Source of the DNA: an uncultured Mediterraneibacter sp.
GTDB lineage: Bacteria; Bacillota; Clostridia; Lachnospirales; Lachnospiraceae
Direction: 5' to 3'
Length of the DNA stretch: 42,455 nt
NCBI GenBank assembly: GCA_944381495.1
Contig: CALWLJ010000027.1
Location: forward strand, 1-42,455
Shown piece by piece: positions 30,537-38,542 of this stretch (positions are counted from its first letter, which is position 1; every line of letters begins with the position of its first letter). Made by a program: the position numbers and the translations under genes. The notes beneath the pieces are model-generated. The model was not told the DNA's origin, did not search any database, and saw nothing but the letters and a program-made list of their open reading frames with translations.

Positions 30537-31145
30537 CTAATTATCCGTACTGTAAGTACAGCACTCCAGAAATCCGGTCAGCAAGTCTCTCAGATCATCC
30601 TCATAGTCTTCCACACAGGTAAGCTCGATGCAGACGGCGCAGTCTCCGACCGCGGCGAAGGCGGATACGCCTCTGTCATAGGGAGAATCCGGATCTTTGC
30701 ATGTATAAGTGATCATCGTATAATCCTGTCCGTTGCAGGAAATCTGCTCTTCCTGTGATACTTCGTAATTATCCCGGGCCTGTTCCAGCCAGTCCTCCAT
30801 GTCTTCTCCGGCTTTCGCCGTGTCATCCGCATCTTCCAGCAGGAGATAAAGCTGGGCGTCGTACAGGTCCACCGTCTCCCCGTCACTGTTTTCATAGGGC
30901 TCCGAGTCCCCCGCCACCCATGTAGCGTAATACATTCCCTGCGCCGCAAGAGCTGTGTTGCTCTCCAGAAGTTTCAGCCTGTCATCCGGTTTCGCCACTG
31001 TCAGAACCGTTCCCACAGCCAGATTGCCCTCTGCATCTGTCTCCGGAACTTCCTCCTCAATCTGAGGTGCGGCGCATCCTCCTGTCAGGAGCATCGCTGC
31101 CACAGCCAGACAGCATACATACTTCTTTGCCGGCCTTCCTTTCAT
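30537..31145 (-). CDS. Putative lipoprotein, function unknown
   Basis: The 202-residue protein has a basic N terminus (MKGRPAKKYVCC), a hydrophobic stretch and a lipobox-like MLLTGGC with Cys at about residue 24, so it is probably lipid-anchored outside the membrane. The mature part is strongly acidic (EEEVPETDAEGNLAVGTV) and contains ALAAQGMYYATWVAGDSEPY and a paired Cys region near the end (CAVCIELTC). The T at -3 makes the lipobox imperfect. I recognise no domain. GGAGGAAG precedes the ATG. It sits 19 bases after the single-span protein gene and 11 before the DUF624 gene. Confidence 0.75.
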   Translation of the reverse strand: MKGRPAKKYVCCLAVAAMLLTGGCAAPQIEEEVPETDAEGNLAVGTVLTVAKPDDRLKLLESNTALAAQGMYYATWVAGDSEPYENSDGETVDLYDAQLYLLLEDADDTAKAGEDMEDWLEQARDNYEVSQEEQISCNGQDYTMITYTCKDPDSPYDRGVSAFAAVGDCAVCIELTCVEDYEDDLRDLLTGFLECCTYSTDN

Positions 31146-31164
31146 CCGACTTCCTCCTTCCTAT

Positions 31165-31836
31165 TTATCCGTTTACGATCCGATCCCACAGTTCGCCGCA
31201 CTGCTCGGCATATGGCGTGGTCCGGTCACCGTAGAAGCACCGTCTGCCCAGGAACAACCCGGAGACCAGATCCCGGTTCTCACCGCTTACTTCCTGCCCC
31301 AGCAGGGAATCCGTGTAGGAACCCAGGTCCATATCCGCGAGACCGGGGCAGTCCTTCCAGGCTACCACTTTTCCTTCCACACTGCTGTCCCCCTCCGCAG
31401 GGCAGCTGCCGTCCGGATCCGCCAGGATCTCATATCCTTTCTGAAAATTTTCCGGATCATCCATCAGGAAAAAGTAGCTGTCGCATCCTTCCATATCTCC
31501 GATGAGCGGAGCGTCCGCTCCGAAAGAATCTACTGCATCCGGATCCGACACATATTGATTGACCTTCACCACTACTTCACCGTCTCCGTTGTAGTCATCC
31601 GCCAGCGCTGCGAAAGCTGTTTCTATAGCTGCCGCCGTATCTTCCGGCAATATTGTTTCTCCCACGTATGCGATCTGGACATCAGGCTTCGTATCGCATA
31701 TCCCCAGATAACTGCCGGCCAGCTGAATCAGAATCACGAGAAGGATGACTCCGCATATTACATACCATTTATAGTAATACCACCAGTTCCGGATCCGGTC
31801 CCATGTAAGCTTGCTGTTTCGCACTTTTCCATTCAT
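31165..31836 (-). CDS. Single-span membrane protein with an extracytoplasmic domain, function unknown
   Basis: The 223-residue protein has a short basic cytoplasmic start, KLTWDRIRNWWYYYKWYV, running into one helix (ICGVILLVILIQLAGSYLGI, about residues 25-45). An acidic outer domain follows, including PDVQIAYVGETILPEDTAAA and VVVKVNQYVSDPDAVDS. The outer domain loosely recalls periplasmic binding folds, but that is only an impression. Related proteins with the WWYYYKWY start are common beside DUF624 genes in this family. In-frame starts upstream overlap the LacI gene; the ATG at 31836, 17 bases after the LacI stop with AGGAAGG upstream, is preferred. Confidence 0.75.
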   Translation of the reverse strand: MNGKVRNSKLTWDRIRNWWYYYKWYVICGVILLVILIQLAGSYLGICDTKPDVQIAYVGETILPEDTAAAIETAFAALADDYNGDGEVVVKVNQYVSDPDAVDSFGADAPLIGDMEGCDSYFFLMDDPENFQKGYEILADPDGSCPAEGDSSVEGKVVAWKDCPGLADMDLGSYTDSLLGQEVSGENRDLVSGLFLGRRCFYGDRTTPYAEQCGELWDRIVNG

Positions 31837-31852
31837 ACCGTCCGCCTTCCTG

Positions 31853-32869
31853 TCATTCACCCTTATCTTCCTCCTCAGGGGACTCCAGCGTGGTCCCTCC
31901 GTAAGCATACGTTACCGGCAGACATACAAGAGGGGGCTTGGCAGACATGCTCTCCTGAAGGAGCAGCTCCACACACATCTCCGCCAGGTCAGGCACCGGC
32001 TGCACGATGGTAGAACAGATATAATCCGCATTTCCAAAATACCGGATACCGTCAAAACCTATGACCTGCACATCTTCCGGCACACGCAGCCCCAGACGCC
32101 GGAGCAGTTTACAAGTAAAATACGCCAGTCCGTCGGTCACACAGAAGACACCATCAATTTCCAGTTTCCCGTCCCGCATATGATCCAGAAGAAATCTTTC
32201 AAACTCGTCATAAGATTCCCCTGTATTGATGATCTTCATTTCATAAGGAAGAGACCGGGAGAGACAGCCGTTCTCAAATCCCGCTTTCCTCTTGTTCGGT
32301 TCATTGTTCAATACAGATCCCACCCGGAAAAAGGCCACCTTTTTACACCCCAGGTCAGCCAGTTTCTCAGCGGCAAGCTGTCCCCCGGCGAAATTATCTG
32401 ATGCAACACAGGGAATCTTGGCCCCCATGGAGCGGTCAATGGACACAAAGGGGATTCCCTCCTCTACGACCAGATCCGGATTGTAAGTCAGACCGATGAT
32501 CCCGTCCACTTTGTTTTGCTTCGCCATAGTAATGTACTCCTGTTCCTGAGCCATATCAGAGTCTGTAGACAGGAGCAGCAGGCGGTACTTTCTCTTTAAT
32601 AATGCCAGATTAATATGATAGGCAAGCAGTCCGAAAAACGGCTCCCGGGTATTGGGGATCAGCAGAGCCACTGTATAAGTCTTGTTTGCCTTCAGCCCCT
32701 GTGCATAACTATTGACCTGATAATTCAGCTTTTTGATTGCTTCCTCCACCCGGATCCGGTAGGATTCTCCCACTGGAATGCCGTTTACCACCTTTGATAC
32801 CGTTCCCAGGGCTACCCCGGCCTCCCGGGCCACATCTTTCATTGTAGGCGCTGAATTGTCTCTTTTCAT
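31853..32869 (-). CDS. LacI-family transcriptional regulator
   Basis: The 338-residue protein has an N-terminal helix-turn-helix (TMKDVAREAGVALGTVSKVV, residues 9-28), a hinge helix and a periplasmic-binding-type effector domain (60-338; ALLIPNTREPFFGLLAYHIN, then VIGFDGIRYF). It would repress nearby sugar genes until an inducer binds; the divergent GH32/fructokinase genes point to sucrose or fructans. Oddly, the sequence just before its ATG is the inside of the GH32 reading frame, and no ribosome binding site or promoter is visible there. Both divergent genes therefore seem to have lost their shared control region by deletion. The protein itself looks complete. Confidence 0.88.
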   Translation of the reverse strand: MKRDNSAPTMKDVAREAGVALGTVSKVVNGIPVGESYRIRVEEAIKKLNYQVNSYAQGLKANKTYTVALLIPNTREPFFGLLAYHINLALLKRKYRLLLLSTDSDMAQEQEYITMAKQNKVDGIIGLTYNPDLVVEEGIPFVSIDRSMGAKIPCVASDNFAGGQLAAEKLADLGCKKVAFFRVGSVLNNEPNKRKAGFENGCLSRSLPYEMKIINTGESYDEFERFLLDHMRDGKLEIDGVFCVTDGLAYFTCKLLRRLGLRVPEDVQVIGFDGIRYFGNADYICSTIVQPVPDLAEMCVELLLQESMSAKPPLVCLPVTYAYGGTTLESPEEEDKGE

Positions 32870-34223
32870 ATATAACGGAGAATATCATCTGTTCTACCAG
32901 TATCATCCATATAACTCCCACTGGGGGCCGATGCACTGGGAACACGCCGTAAGCAGCGACCTGCTGCACTGGAGATATCTTCCCGCGGCTCTGGCTCCGG
33001 ACACAGATTATGACAGGGACGGCTGCTTCTCCGGAAGCGCCGTCACCCTGGATGACGGCAGACAGCTGCTGATGTATACCGGAGTCATTAATGAGACGCA
33101 GCCGGACGGAAGTCATCTTGGCGTCCAGACACAGTGTATTGCAGTCGGGGACGGTATCGACTATGAGAAATACCCGGGCAACCCGGTACTTGACAGAAAG
33201 GACCTGCCGGAAAACGGAAGCCGGTTCGATTTCCGCGATCCCCGGATCTGGCGGACGTCCGACGGGACTTTCCGCTGCGTAGCCGGGAACTGTACGCCGG
33301 ACAAAGACGGACAGATCCTGCTGTTCAGCAGTCCTGACGGGCTGAAATGGAAATTTGAAAAGATCCTGCTCCAAAATAACGGACGCTTCGGCAAAATGTG
33401 GGAATGCCCGGACTTCTTTGAACTGGACGGGAAACAGGTTCTCCTGATAAGTCCCCAGGACATGCTGCCCCAGGGATTTGAATACCACAACGGAAACGGA
33501 ACCGTCTGCATCATCGGCAGCTACGATGAAGAAACGGATACCTTCCACGAAGAACTTGATCAGGCCATTGACTATGGCATCGACTTCTATGCGCCCCAGA
33601 CGGTGGTTGCTCCTGACGGACGTCGGATCATGATCGGATGGATGCAGAACTGGGATACCTGCAATCTGCACTCTCCGGAGAAGCCCTGGTTCGGACAGAT
33701 GAGCATCCCAAGAGAGCTGTCTGTCAGAGACGGGCGTCTGATCCAGCGTCCGGTCCGTGAACTGGAAGATTTCCGGCAGAACCGGATCAGCTACAAGCAC
33801 GTCGTGTTCAATGATATCATCCGTCTGGAGGGAATCCAGGGGCGCCGGATCGATATGGAGCTGACCCTTCGCCCCGGCGACGCAGACGAGATGTACCGCA
33901 AATTCGCAGTCCGCTTCGCACAGAACGGCACATGCCATACGGCGCTGAGCTTCCGTCCTCACGAATCGATCCTCAAGATCGACCGGAAATTCTCCGGTTC
34001 CAGAAGGGCCATCATCCATCAGAGAAGAAGCCTGGTAAACAGCACCGACGGGCAGATCAAACTCAGGATCATCCTGGACAACTTCAGCGTGGAAGTATTT
34101 GCCAACGACGGTGAACATGCAATGTCCGCTACAATATATACAGATCCTGCCGCAGACGGGATCCTGTTCTACGCAGACGGAAAAGTGGATATGGATGTCG
34201 TAAAATATGACATTATATCCTGA
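32868..34223 (+). pseudogene. GH32 sucrose/fructan hydrolase lacking its N terminus
   Basis: From IYNGEYHLFYQYHPY (32868) the frame matches GH32 enzymes to the C-terminal beta-sandwich. The transition-state stabiliser RDP (FDFRDPRIWR) and acid/base Glu (WECPDFF) are present. The first 25-40 residues, including the WMNDPNG block with the nucleophile Asp, are missing. In their place the frame runs antisense through the LacI start. No ribosome binding site or start suited to the family exists; the first internal ATG lies in GPMHWEHAVS. The protein would have split sucrose, sucrose-6-phosphate or fructans, with fructokinase downstream using the fructose. The loss of the nucleophile means no activity is expected. 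Confidence 0.82.
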
Positions 34224-34281
34224 TGCCGGGATTCTGAAAATACTGCACAGACCCAATTGATCAAAAAGCAGAGAACAAAAC

Positions 34282-34326
34282 GCTGCAGTTATTATCCGCT
34301 GTATAATGACTGCAGCATTTTATTTT
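34282..34326 (+). terminator. Terminator between GH32 and fructokinase
   Basis: GCTGCAGT (34282-34289) pairs with ACTGCAGC (34309-34316), and the inner ATTAT/ATAAT extends the stem to 14 bp; ATTTTATTTT follows. It implies that fructokinase has its own promoter or depends on readthrough. Confidence 0.85.
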
Positions 34327-34371
34327 CTCTGCCATTTTCATCTATAAACTTTGGAAAGGAAACAGAAAGCT

Positions 34372-35331
34372 ATGAAAACATACGATGTAACCGCACTCGG
34401 CGAACTACTGATCGACTTTACAGAAAACGGAGTCAGCGGACAGGGCAACCCCCTCTTTGAGGCCAACCCCGGAGGAGCCCCCTGCAATGTTCTCGCCATG
34501 CTGACCAGACTGGGGCATAAGACCGCATTTATCGGAAAAGTTGGAAAAGACTTCTTCGGAGAACAGCTAAAGTCAGCCATCGAGGAAGTTGGAATTGATT
34601 CTTCTTATCTCCAGATGGACAAAGATATCCATACCACGCTGGCTCTGGTCCATACATTTCCCGACGGTGACCGGGACTTCTCTTTCTACCGGAATCCCGG
34701 AGCAGACATGATGCTGACCGCTGATGAAATACCGGAAGACCTGATCCGCAACTCGAAGATCTTCCACTTCGGCACCCTCTCCATGACTCATGAAGGCGTG
34801 CGGGAAGCAACAAAAAAAGCAATCCGAATCGCAGAAGAATCCGGCTGTATCATTTCCTTCGATCCCAATCTGCGCCCGCCCCTGTGGAAGAGCCTGGACG
34901 AGGCAAAGGAACAGGTACTGTACGGCCTGGCCCACTGCCACATCCTGAAGATCTCGGACAACGAAATCCAGTGGCTCACCGGAAAAGAGGACTACACAGA
35001 AGGCGTGGAATGGATCCGTGAAAGATATCAGATCCCGCTGATCCTTGTATCCATGGGAAAAGAAGGCAGCCGCGCCTATTATAAGGGAATCATGGCCGAA
35101 GCCGCTCCCTTCCTTCAGGAAAACACCATCGAGACCACCGGAGCCGGGGACACCTTCTGCGGATGCGTGCTTCATTATATCTGCGGACATGGGCTTGAGG
35201 GACTGACCGCTGACGGGCTGAGAGAGATGCTGACATTCGCCAACGCAGCGGCGTCTGTGATCACTACCCGTAAGGGGGCGCTGCGGGTGATGCCGGAGAG
35301 GGAGGAGATAGAGAGGATGCTGAAGGGGTGA
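34372..35331 (+). CDS. scrK: PfkB-family carbohydrate kinase, probably fructokinase
   Basis: The 319-residue protein starts MKTYDVTALGELLIDFTENG and has the two PfkB signatures: GGAPCNVLAMLTRLG near residue 40 and TTGAGDTFCG near 256, with catalytic Asp260. PfkB kinases phosphorylate fructose, ribose or other sugars. The neighbouring GH32 gene and LacI regulator make fructose the likely substrate, giving fructose-6-phosphate for glycolysis. An in-frame ATG lies at 34351; the start at 34372 fits family length and follows AAAGGAA at about ten bases. The gene looks intact, unlike its GH32 neighbour, and is separated from it by a terminator. Confidence 0.88.
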   Translation: MKTYDVTALGELLIDFTENGVSGQGNPLFEANPGGAPCNVLAMLTRLGHKTAFIGKVGKDFFGEQLKSAIEEVGIDSSYLQMDKDIHTTLALVHTFPDGDRDFSFYRNPGADMMLTADEIPEDLIRNSKIFHFGTLSMTHEGVREATKKAIRIAEESGCIISFDPNLRPPLWKSLDEAKEQVLYGLAHCHILKISDNEIQWLTGKEDYTEGVEWIRERYQIPLILVSMGKEGSRAYYKGIMAEAAPFLQENTIETTGAGDTFCGCVLHYICGHGLEGLTADGLREMLTFANAAASVITTRKGALRVMPEREEIERMLKG

Positions 35332-35343
35332 AGTCCTGCCGAG

Positions 35344-35424
35344 AATTAACATTCATTCCACTTGTCATCGCCATCTTGCCACACTATAATAAAATTATCT
35401 GTGGCGGATACGATAGAAAGGCAA
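35344..35424 (+). promoter_or_regulatory. Duplicated promoter segment, copy L2
   Basis: This segment has the same 81 bases as copy L1 at 28654-28734, here with a good -35 TTGTCA (35362-35367), 17 bases and TATAAT (35385-35390). It begins about 12 bases after the fructokinase stop and leads only to broken reading frames: an unrecognised open stretch 35429-35548 and the truncated ATP-binding gene. Confidence 0.65.
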
Positions 35425-35559
35425 GAATACGATTGAAGCAAATTTGCAGAACGATGATCTGATATTAGACTGTGTCAATTTTGATAACGCACTTGGAACC
35501 GGTACTACTATTCCGCTTGAAATAGGAAATATAAACGAAAAAAACTAAAACTGCATCTG

Positions 35560-36351
35560 ATGAACGGCTCATATCTGACCAACGCAGCTATGCTCCTGTT
35601 CAGCAAAGATCCCGAAAAATGGCAGCTGGGTGCGTATGTAAAAATAGGCTATTTTGAGACAGATGCCGATCTGCTGTATCAGGATGAAATCCACGGCTCC
35701 ATCCTGGAACAAATCGACAAAATCGTAGAGCTTGTGTACCTGAAATACATGCGAGCCAAGATCACTTATGAAGGAATGCAGCGAATCGAGCGGTACTTTG
35801 TACCGGAAGAAGCCCTTCGGGAAGCCTTGCTGAACGCTCTGTGCCACAAACAGTATCAATCCGGTGTACCAATCCAGATCAGTGTATATGAAGATAAGCT
35901 GTATATCGCCAACTGCGGCTACCTACCGGAAAACTGGACACTGGAAAACCTGATGAACAAACATGCCTCTATTCCATATAACCCTAATATTGCCCATGTG
36001 TTCTATCTGGCGGGTTTTATTGAGAGCTGGGGACGTGGGATTGAGAAAATCTGTTCCGCCTGTAAAAAGGACGGCGTACCGCAGCCGGAGTACACGATCA
36101 ACCCGGGAGATATTATGATAAAGTTCACTGCACCGGAGGATCGAATCATACGGGTGACTGTAAAGGTGACTGATAAAGTGACTGATAAGGAACGGGGACT
36201 TTTGACATTACTTGCGGAAGATCCCGGCTATACAATGCCGCAACTGGCTGAACGATTAGGTGTCAGCAGGAAAACGGTAGCTGTACGATTGAAAAAATTG
36301 AAGGAGGCAAAGCTAATTGAGCGCATCGGCTCCGACCGTAAAGGATACTGA
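35560..36351 (+). pseudogene. 5'-truncated ATP-binding regulator (COG2865 type)
   Basis: The visible 263 residues begin MNGSYLTNAAMLLFSKDPEK, which in this family lies after an N-terminal AlbA_2 domain of about 150-200 residues that is absent here. The ATPase-like part follows (EALREALLNALCHKQYQSGV, then HVFYLAGFIESWGRGIEKI), and then a winged helix (TMPQLAERLGVSRKTVAVRL). In-frame KKLKLHL before the ATG shows that coding homology continues a little upstream before meeting a stop at about 35520. No ribosome binding site is seen. Intact members are thought to be DNA-binding regulators. A short product from an internal start is possible but unlikely to be functional. Confidence 0.7.
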
Positions 36352-36361
36352 AAATTATTGA

Positions 36362-36423
36362 AATAAACAGAGACGCCCTTGCGCACGCTGATATAGCCTG
36401 CTTCAAGGGCGTCTCTGTTTATT
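36362..36423. terminator. Two-way terminator
   Basis: A perfect 20-bp stem, arms 36362-36381 and 36404-36423 (core AACAGAGACGCCCTTG), has A/T-rich ends on both sides, so it can end transcripts from both directions. It overlaps the stop codon of the HAD pseudogene on the minus strand. Confidence 0.85.
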
Positions 36424-36886
36424 CATCGTATATTGCCATCTCTCCCATACATATCCTGCCATCTTTCAGGCATTCCTCATACGACCTGATCACCGGGTAC
36501 CCGCATCTCCCCTCATTTTCCTTCTCCAGCCTGGGCGGATGATACCACATGCCGTGAAGCCCGGCGCTGCAGGCCCCTTCTACATCTTTTCTCATATTGT
36601 CTCCGGTAAAGATGCATTCTTCCGGGGCACATCCGGCTTTCTCCACACAGAGCCGGAAGAACAGGGAAGAGGGCTTCTCCACGCCAGCTTCCTCGCTTGT
36701 GACGATAAAGGACATCTCCCGGAGTACGTCCAGCTTCTCCAGCTTCTTGTACTAGATATATGCGGTCATGTCAGTATCCACTCCTACGGAAACGCCCGCC
36801 TTGCGGAGTTCAGTCACCAGTTCCCGGAATCCCGGTTCAGCGACAGCTGTTCTGATGTGTATCACAGCAGAGCGGAGCGTCCTGCT
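36419..36886 (-). pseudogene. HAD-family hydrolase, N-terminally truncated and with an internal stop
   Basis: The minus-strand frame encodes PGFRELVTELRKAGVSVGVD, then DMTAYI, a TAG (36754-36752), then YKKLEKLDVLREMSFIVTSE and the HAD core EECIFTGDNMRKDVEGACSA. The pieces match YjjG/TA0175-like HAD phosphatases (IIRTD-type start, cap, GDN..D motif). A CAG-to-TAG change restores the usual '.YIQYKKLEKL'. The N-terminal third, with the DxDxT nucleophile motif and cap, is lost near 36886. The intact family dephosphorylates small phosphometabolites. The C-terminal open part (from 36715) could be mistaken for a short gene but lacks the catalytic Asp. Confidence 0.8.
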
Positions 36887-36913
36887 CTGTCAGCAGCGCC
36901 CGGCCTCGCAGCC

Positions 36914-37516
36914 TTATTCTCCGTCTGTTCTTTTCCGGATCACGCCGTCCAGATACACCGTGAACATCCGCTCCGCCACATGTTCAATATCATAGGATCC
37001 TCTGGAAGAGCTCCAGTCAAATATGATCCCCTTGGCCAGGATGCAGAGTTCCTTCGCTATCTCATCCGCAGTGAACCCTTCTTTGATCTCATCCGGCTTT
37101 TCGTACAGGCATTTCCTTGATATCTCATAAAAGGCATTGTACATATACATAGGATCAATGGCCCGGTTGTGCGAGTTGAAGAAATTTATGCAGAAATCAA
37201 GCCCGAACTCTGAAGTATACCGGATATACCACTTATAGCAGATCAGCATCTGATGATACAGATCCGCATTTTTCATATTTTCTTCCTGGCCTTCCATGAA
37301 ATCCTCTGCCGACATGGTGTAATAATATGCCAGCAGTTCATCTTTATTTTTGAAGAAATGATAAAAGCTGCCGTTGCTCGTGTTGGACTCCTTACAGATC
37401 CTGCGCACCGTTACCTTATCATATCCTTCTTCCTTCAGAATTTTCACCGCTGTCTGAAAGATCAGATCCTTGGTCTTCTTTCCGCTTTCCGTTAATTCCG
37501 CATCCGTTCTGCCCAT
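36914..37516 (-). CDS. TetR/AcrR-family transcriptional regulator
   Basis: The 200-residue protein starts MGRTDAELTESGKKT. A helix-turn-helix lies at about residues 35-60 (VTVRRICKESNTSNGSFYHF), followed by FKNKDELLAYYY, typical of TetR proteins. The C-terminal ligand domain carries aromatic residues and ends KRTDGE. An in-frame GTG lies three codons upstream, but GGAG sits eight bases before this ATG. The downstream HAD pseudogene and the upstream oxidoreductase remnant are both broken, so its original target may be gone. No operator can be assigned. Confidence 0.88.
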   Translation of the reverse strand: MGRTDAELTESGKKTKDLIFQTAVKILKEEGYDKVTVRRICKESNTSNGSFYHFFKNKDELLAYYYTMSAEDFMEGQEENMKNADLYHQMLICYKWYIRYTSEFGLDFCINFFNSHNRAIDPMYMYNAFYEISRKCLYEKPDEIKEGFTADEIAKELCILAKGIIFDWSSSRGSYDIEHVAERMFTVYLDGVIRKRTDGE

Positions 37517-37595
37517 CGTTTCCACTCCTTGTAATCACTTGACGTTTTTATCTCTGTGAGAATGCTACCATAACTCAGATCCGTCCGCAAGCCCT

Positions 37596-37647
37596 GATGT
37601 CCGCTCGTGCAGGCACGGCGGCCGCCCTCCGGGCGTATCGCACAAAA
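37596..37647 (-). repeat. Post-terminator structured element, copy C
   Basis: Read on the minus strand from 37647, it begins TTTTGTGCGATACGC, contains the hairpin CGCCC/GGGCG, and continues GCCGTGCCTGCACGAGCGG. It aligns without gaps to copy D (17541-17490). It again starts at the T tract of a minus-strand terminator, here that of the oxidoreductase remnant. Confidence 0.7.
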
Positions 37648-37684
37648 CTGCGGGGAGGAACCGTGATGACACAGCTCCTCCCCG
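37644..37684 (-). terminator. Terminator after the oxidoreductase remnant
   Basis: On the minus strand CGGGGAGGA (37684-37676) pairs with TCCTCCCCG (37659-37651), with an inner GTG/CAC pairing, followed by CAGTTTTG. The arm sequence GGAGGAGCTGTGT resembles the stem of hairpin element copy A. Confidence 0.8.
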
Positions 37685-37703
37685 TCGTTACACCTGTTAA
37701 CTC

Positions 37704-38541
37704 TTATAATGACCACCCAAGATAGTAACTTTCTTCAATATTCTTGATTCCCTGCTTCACATCTTTAGCATCTCCGGTCAGAACAGTCTCGATTCCTGTA
37801 TCTTTCAGTTCATGATACAAATCCTGATTGGATGCGGATCCCACGGCAACAATAATATCCGACACATCGTCAATCTCATAATCTTTGTCTTTATATTTGT
37901 ATGTAACCGTCCCGTTCTCGAACTTCTGGAAATATGCCTTTGTGTGGACGTCCACCTTGAACTCATCCAGTATCTTGAACAGGAAGTAATTATTGGAATA
38001 TTCTCCGTCCAGAGAAATCCCGTCCCGTACTTCCAGAATAGATACATGCTTAAAGTCCTGTGCCACATGAGCCGCTGTCTCTACTCCTACACTTCCGCCG
38101 CCGATGACGACCACATTCTTTCCGGTAAGAGTCTTCCTGCCGCTCAGGATATCCTGGGCCAGAAATACATTCTCACCGTCCAGTCCCGGAAGGGGCAGCA
38201 TCTTTTCACGGCTTCCCGTAGCGATAACGATCTGATCCGGCTGTTCTTCAAGCGCCATCTGAGCAGTATATTCTGTATTCAGCTTTACTTCCACGCCAAG
38301 CTGATCCATCCGGTGCTCCAGCCATGTCACCAGGGTTGTAAAATCCTGCTTTGCAGGGGGCACTGCCGCCAGCAGCCACTGACCGCCGATCTTTCCGCTC
38401 TTCTCATAGACCGTTACTTTGTGTCCTTTCTGAGCCGCTGTGACCGCTGCCTCGCAGCCGGACACTCCCGCTCCTACAACGGTGATCTTCTTCGGATGTT
38501 CTGCTTTCTGCTCTGTCTTCTCCGCCATGAATTGATTCTGC
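37704..38541 (-). pseudogene. C-terminal FAD/NAD(P) half of an Old Yellow Enzyme-type flavin oxidoreductase
   Basis: About 275 residues remain. HPKKITVVGAGVSGCEAAVT is the FAD-binding GxGxxG start, IGGQWLLAAVPPAK is typical of 2,4-dienoyl-CoA reductase/2-enoate reductase-type proteins, and KNVVVIGGGSVGVETAAHVA is the NAD(P)-binding fold. The end is NIEESYYLGWSL. In such enzymes an FMN-binding TIM barrel and an iron-sulfur cluster of about 350-400 residues precede this part; both are absent. Instead the frame runs antisense into the RpiR gene, whose start codon lies at the junction (38543). No start site fits; an internal ATG (FMAEKTEQ) lacks a good ribosome binding site. The reaction of the lost enzyme cannot be specified. 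Confidence 0.78.
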
Positions 38542-38542
38542 C

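Noticed and set aside
32709-34256. A 515-codon open frame on the minus strand
   Set aside because: It is antisense to the GH32 remnant, whose RDP and EC motifs are clear, and overlaps the LacI start. Its translation shows no recognisable family.
36419-36715. Short intact HAD gene of 98 codons
   Set aside because: It lacks the nucleophile motif, and homology continues upstream through a TAG, so it is part of a pseudogene.
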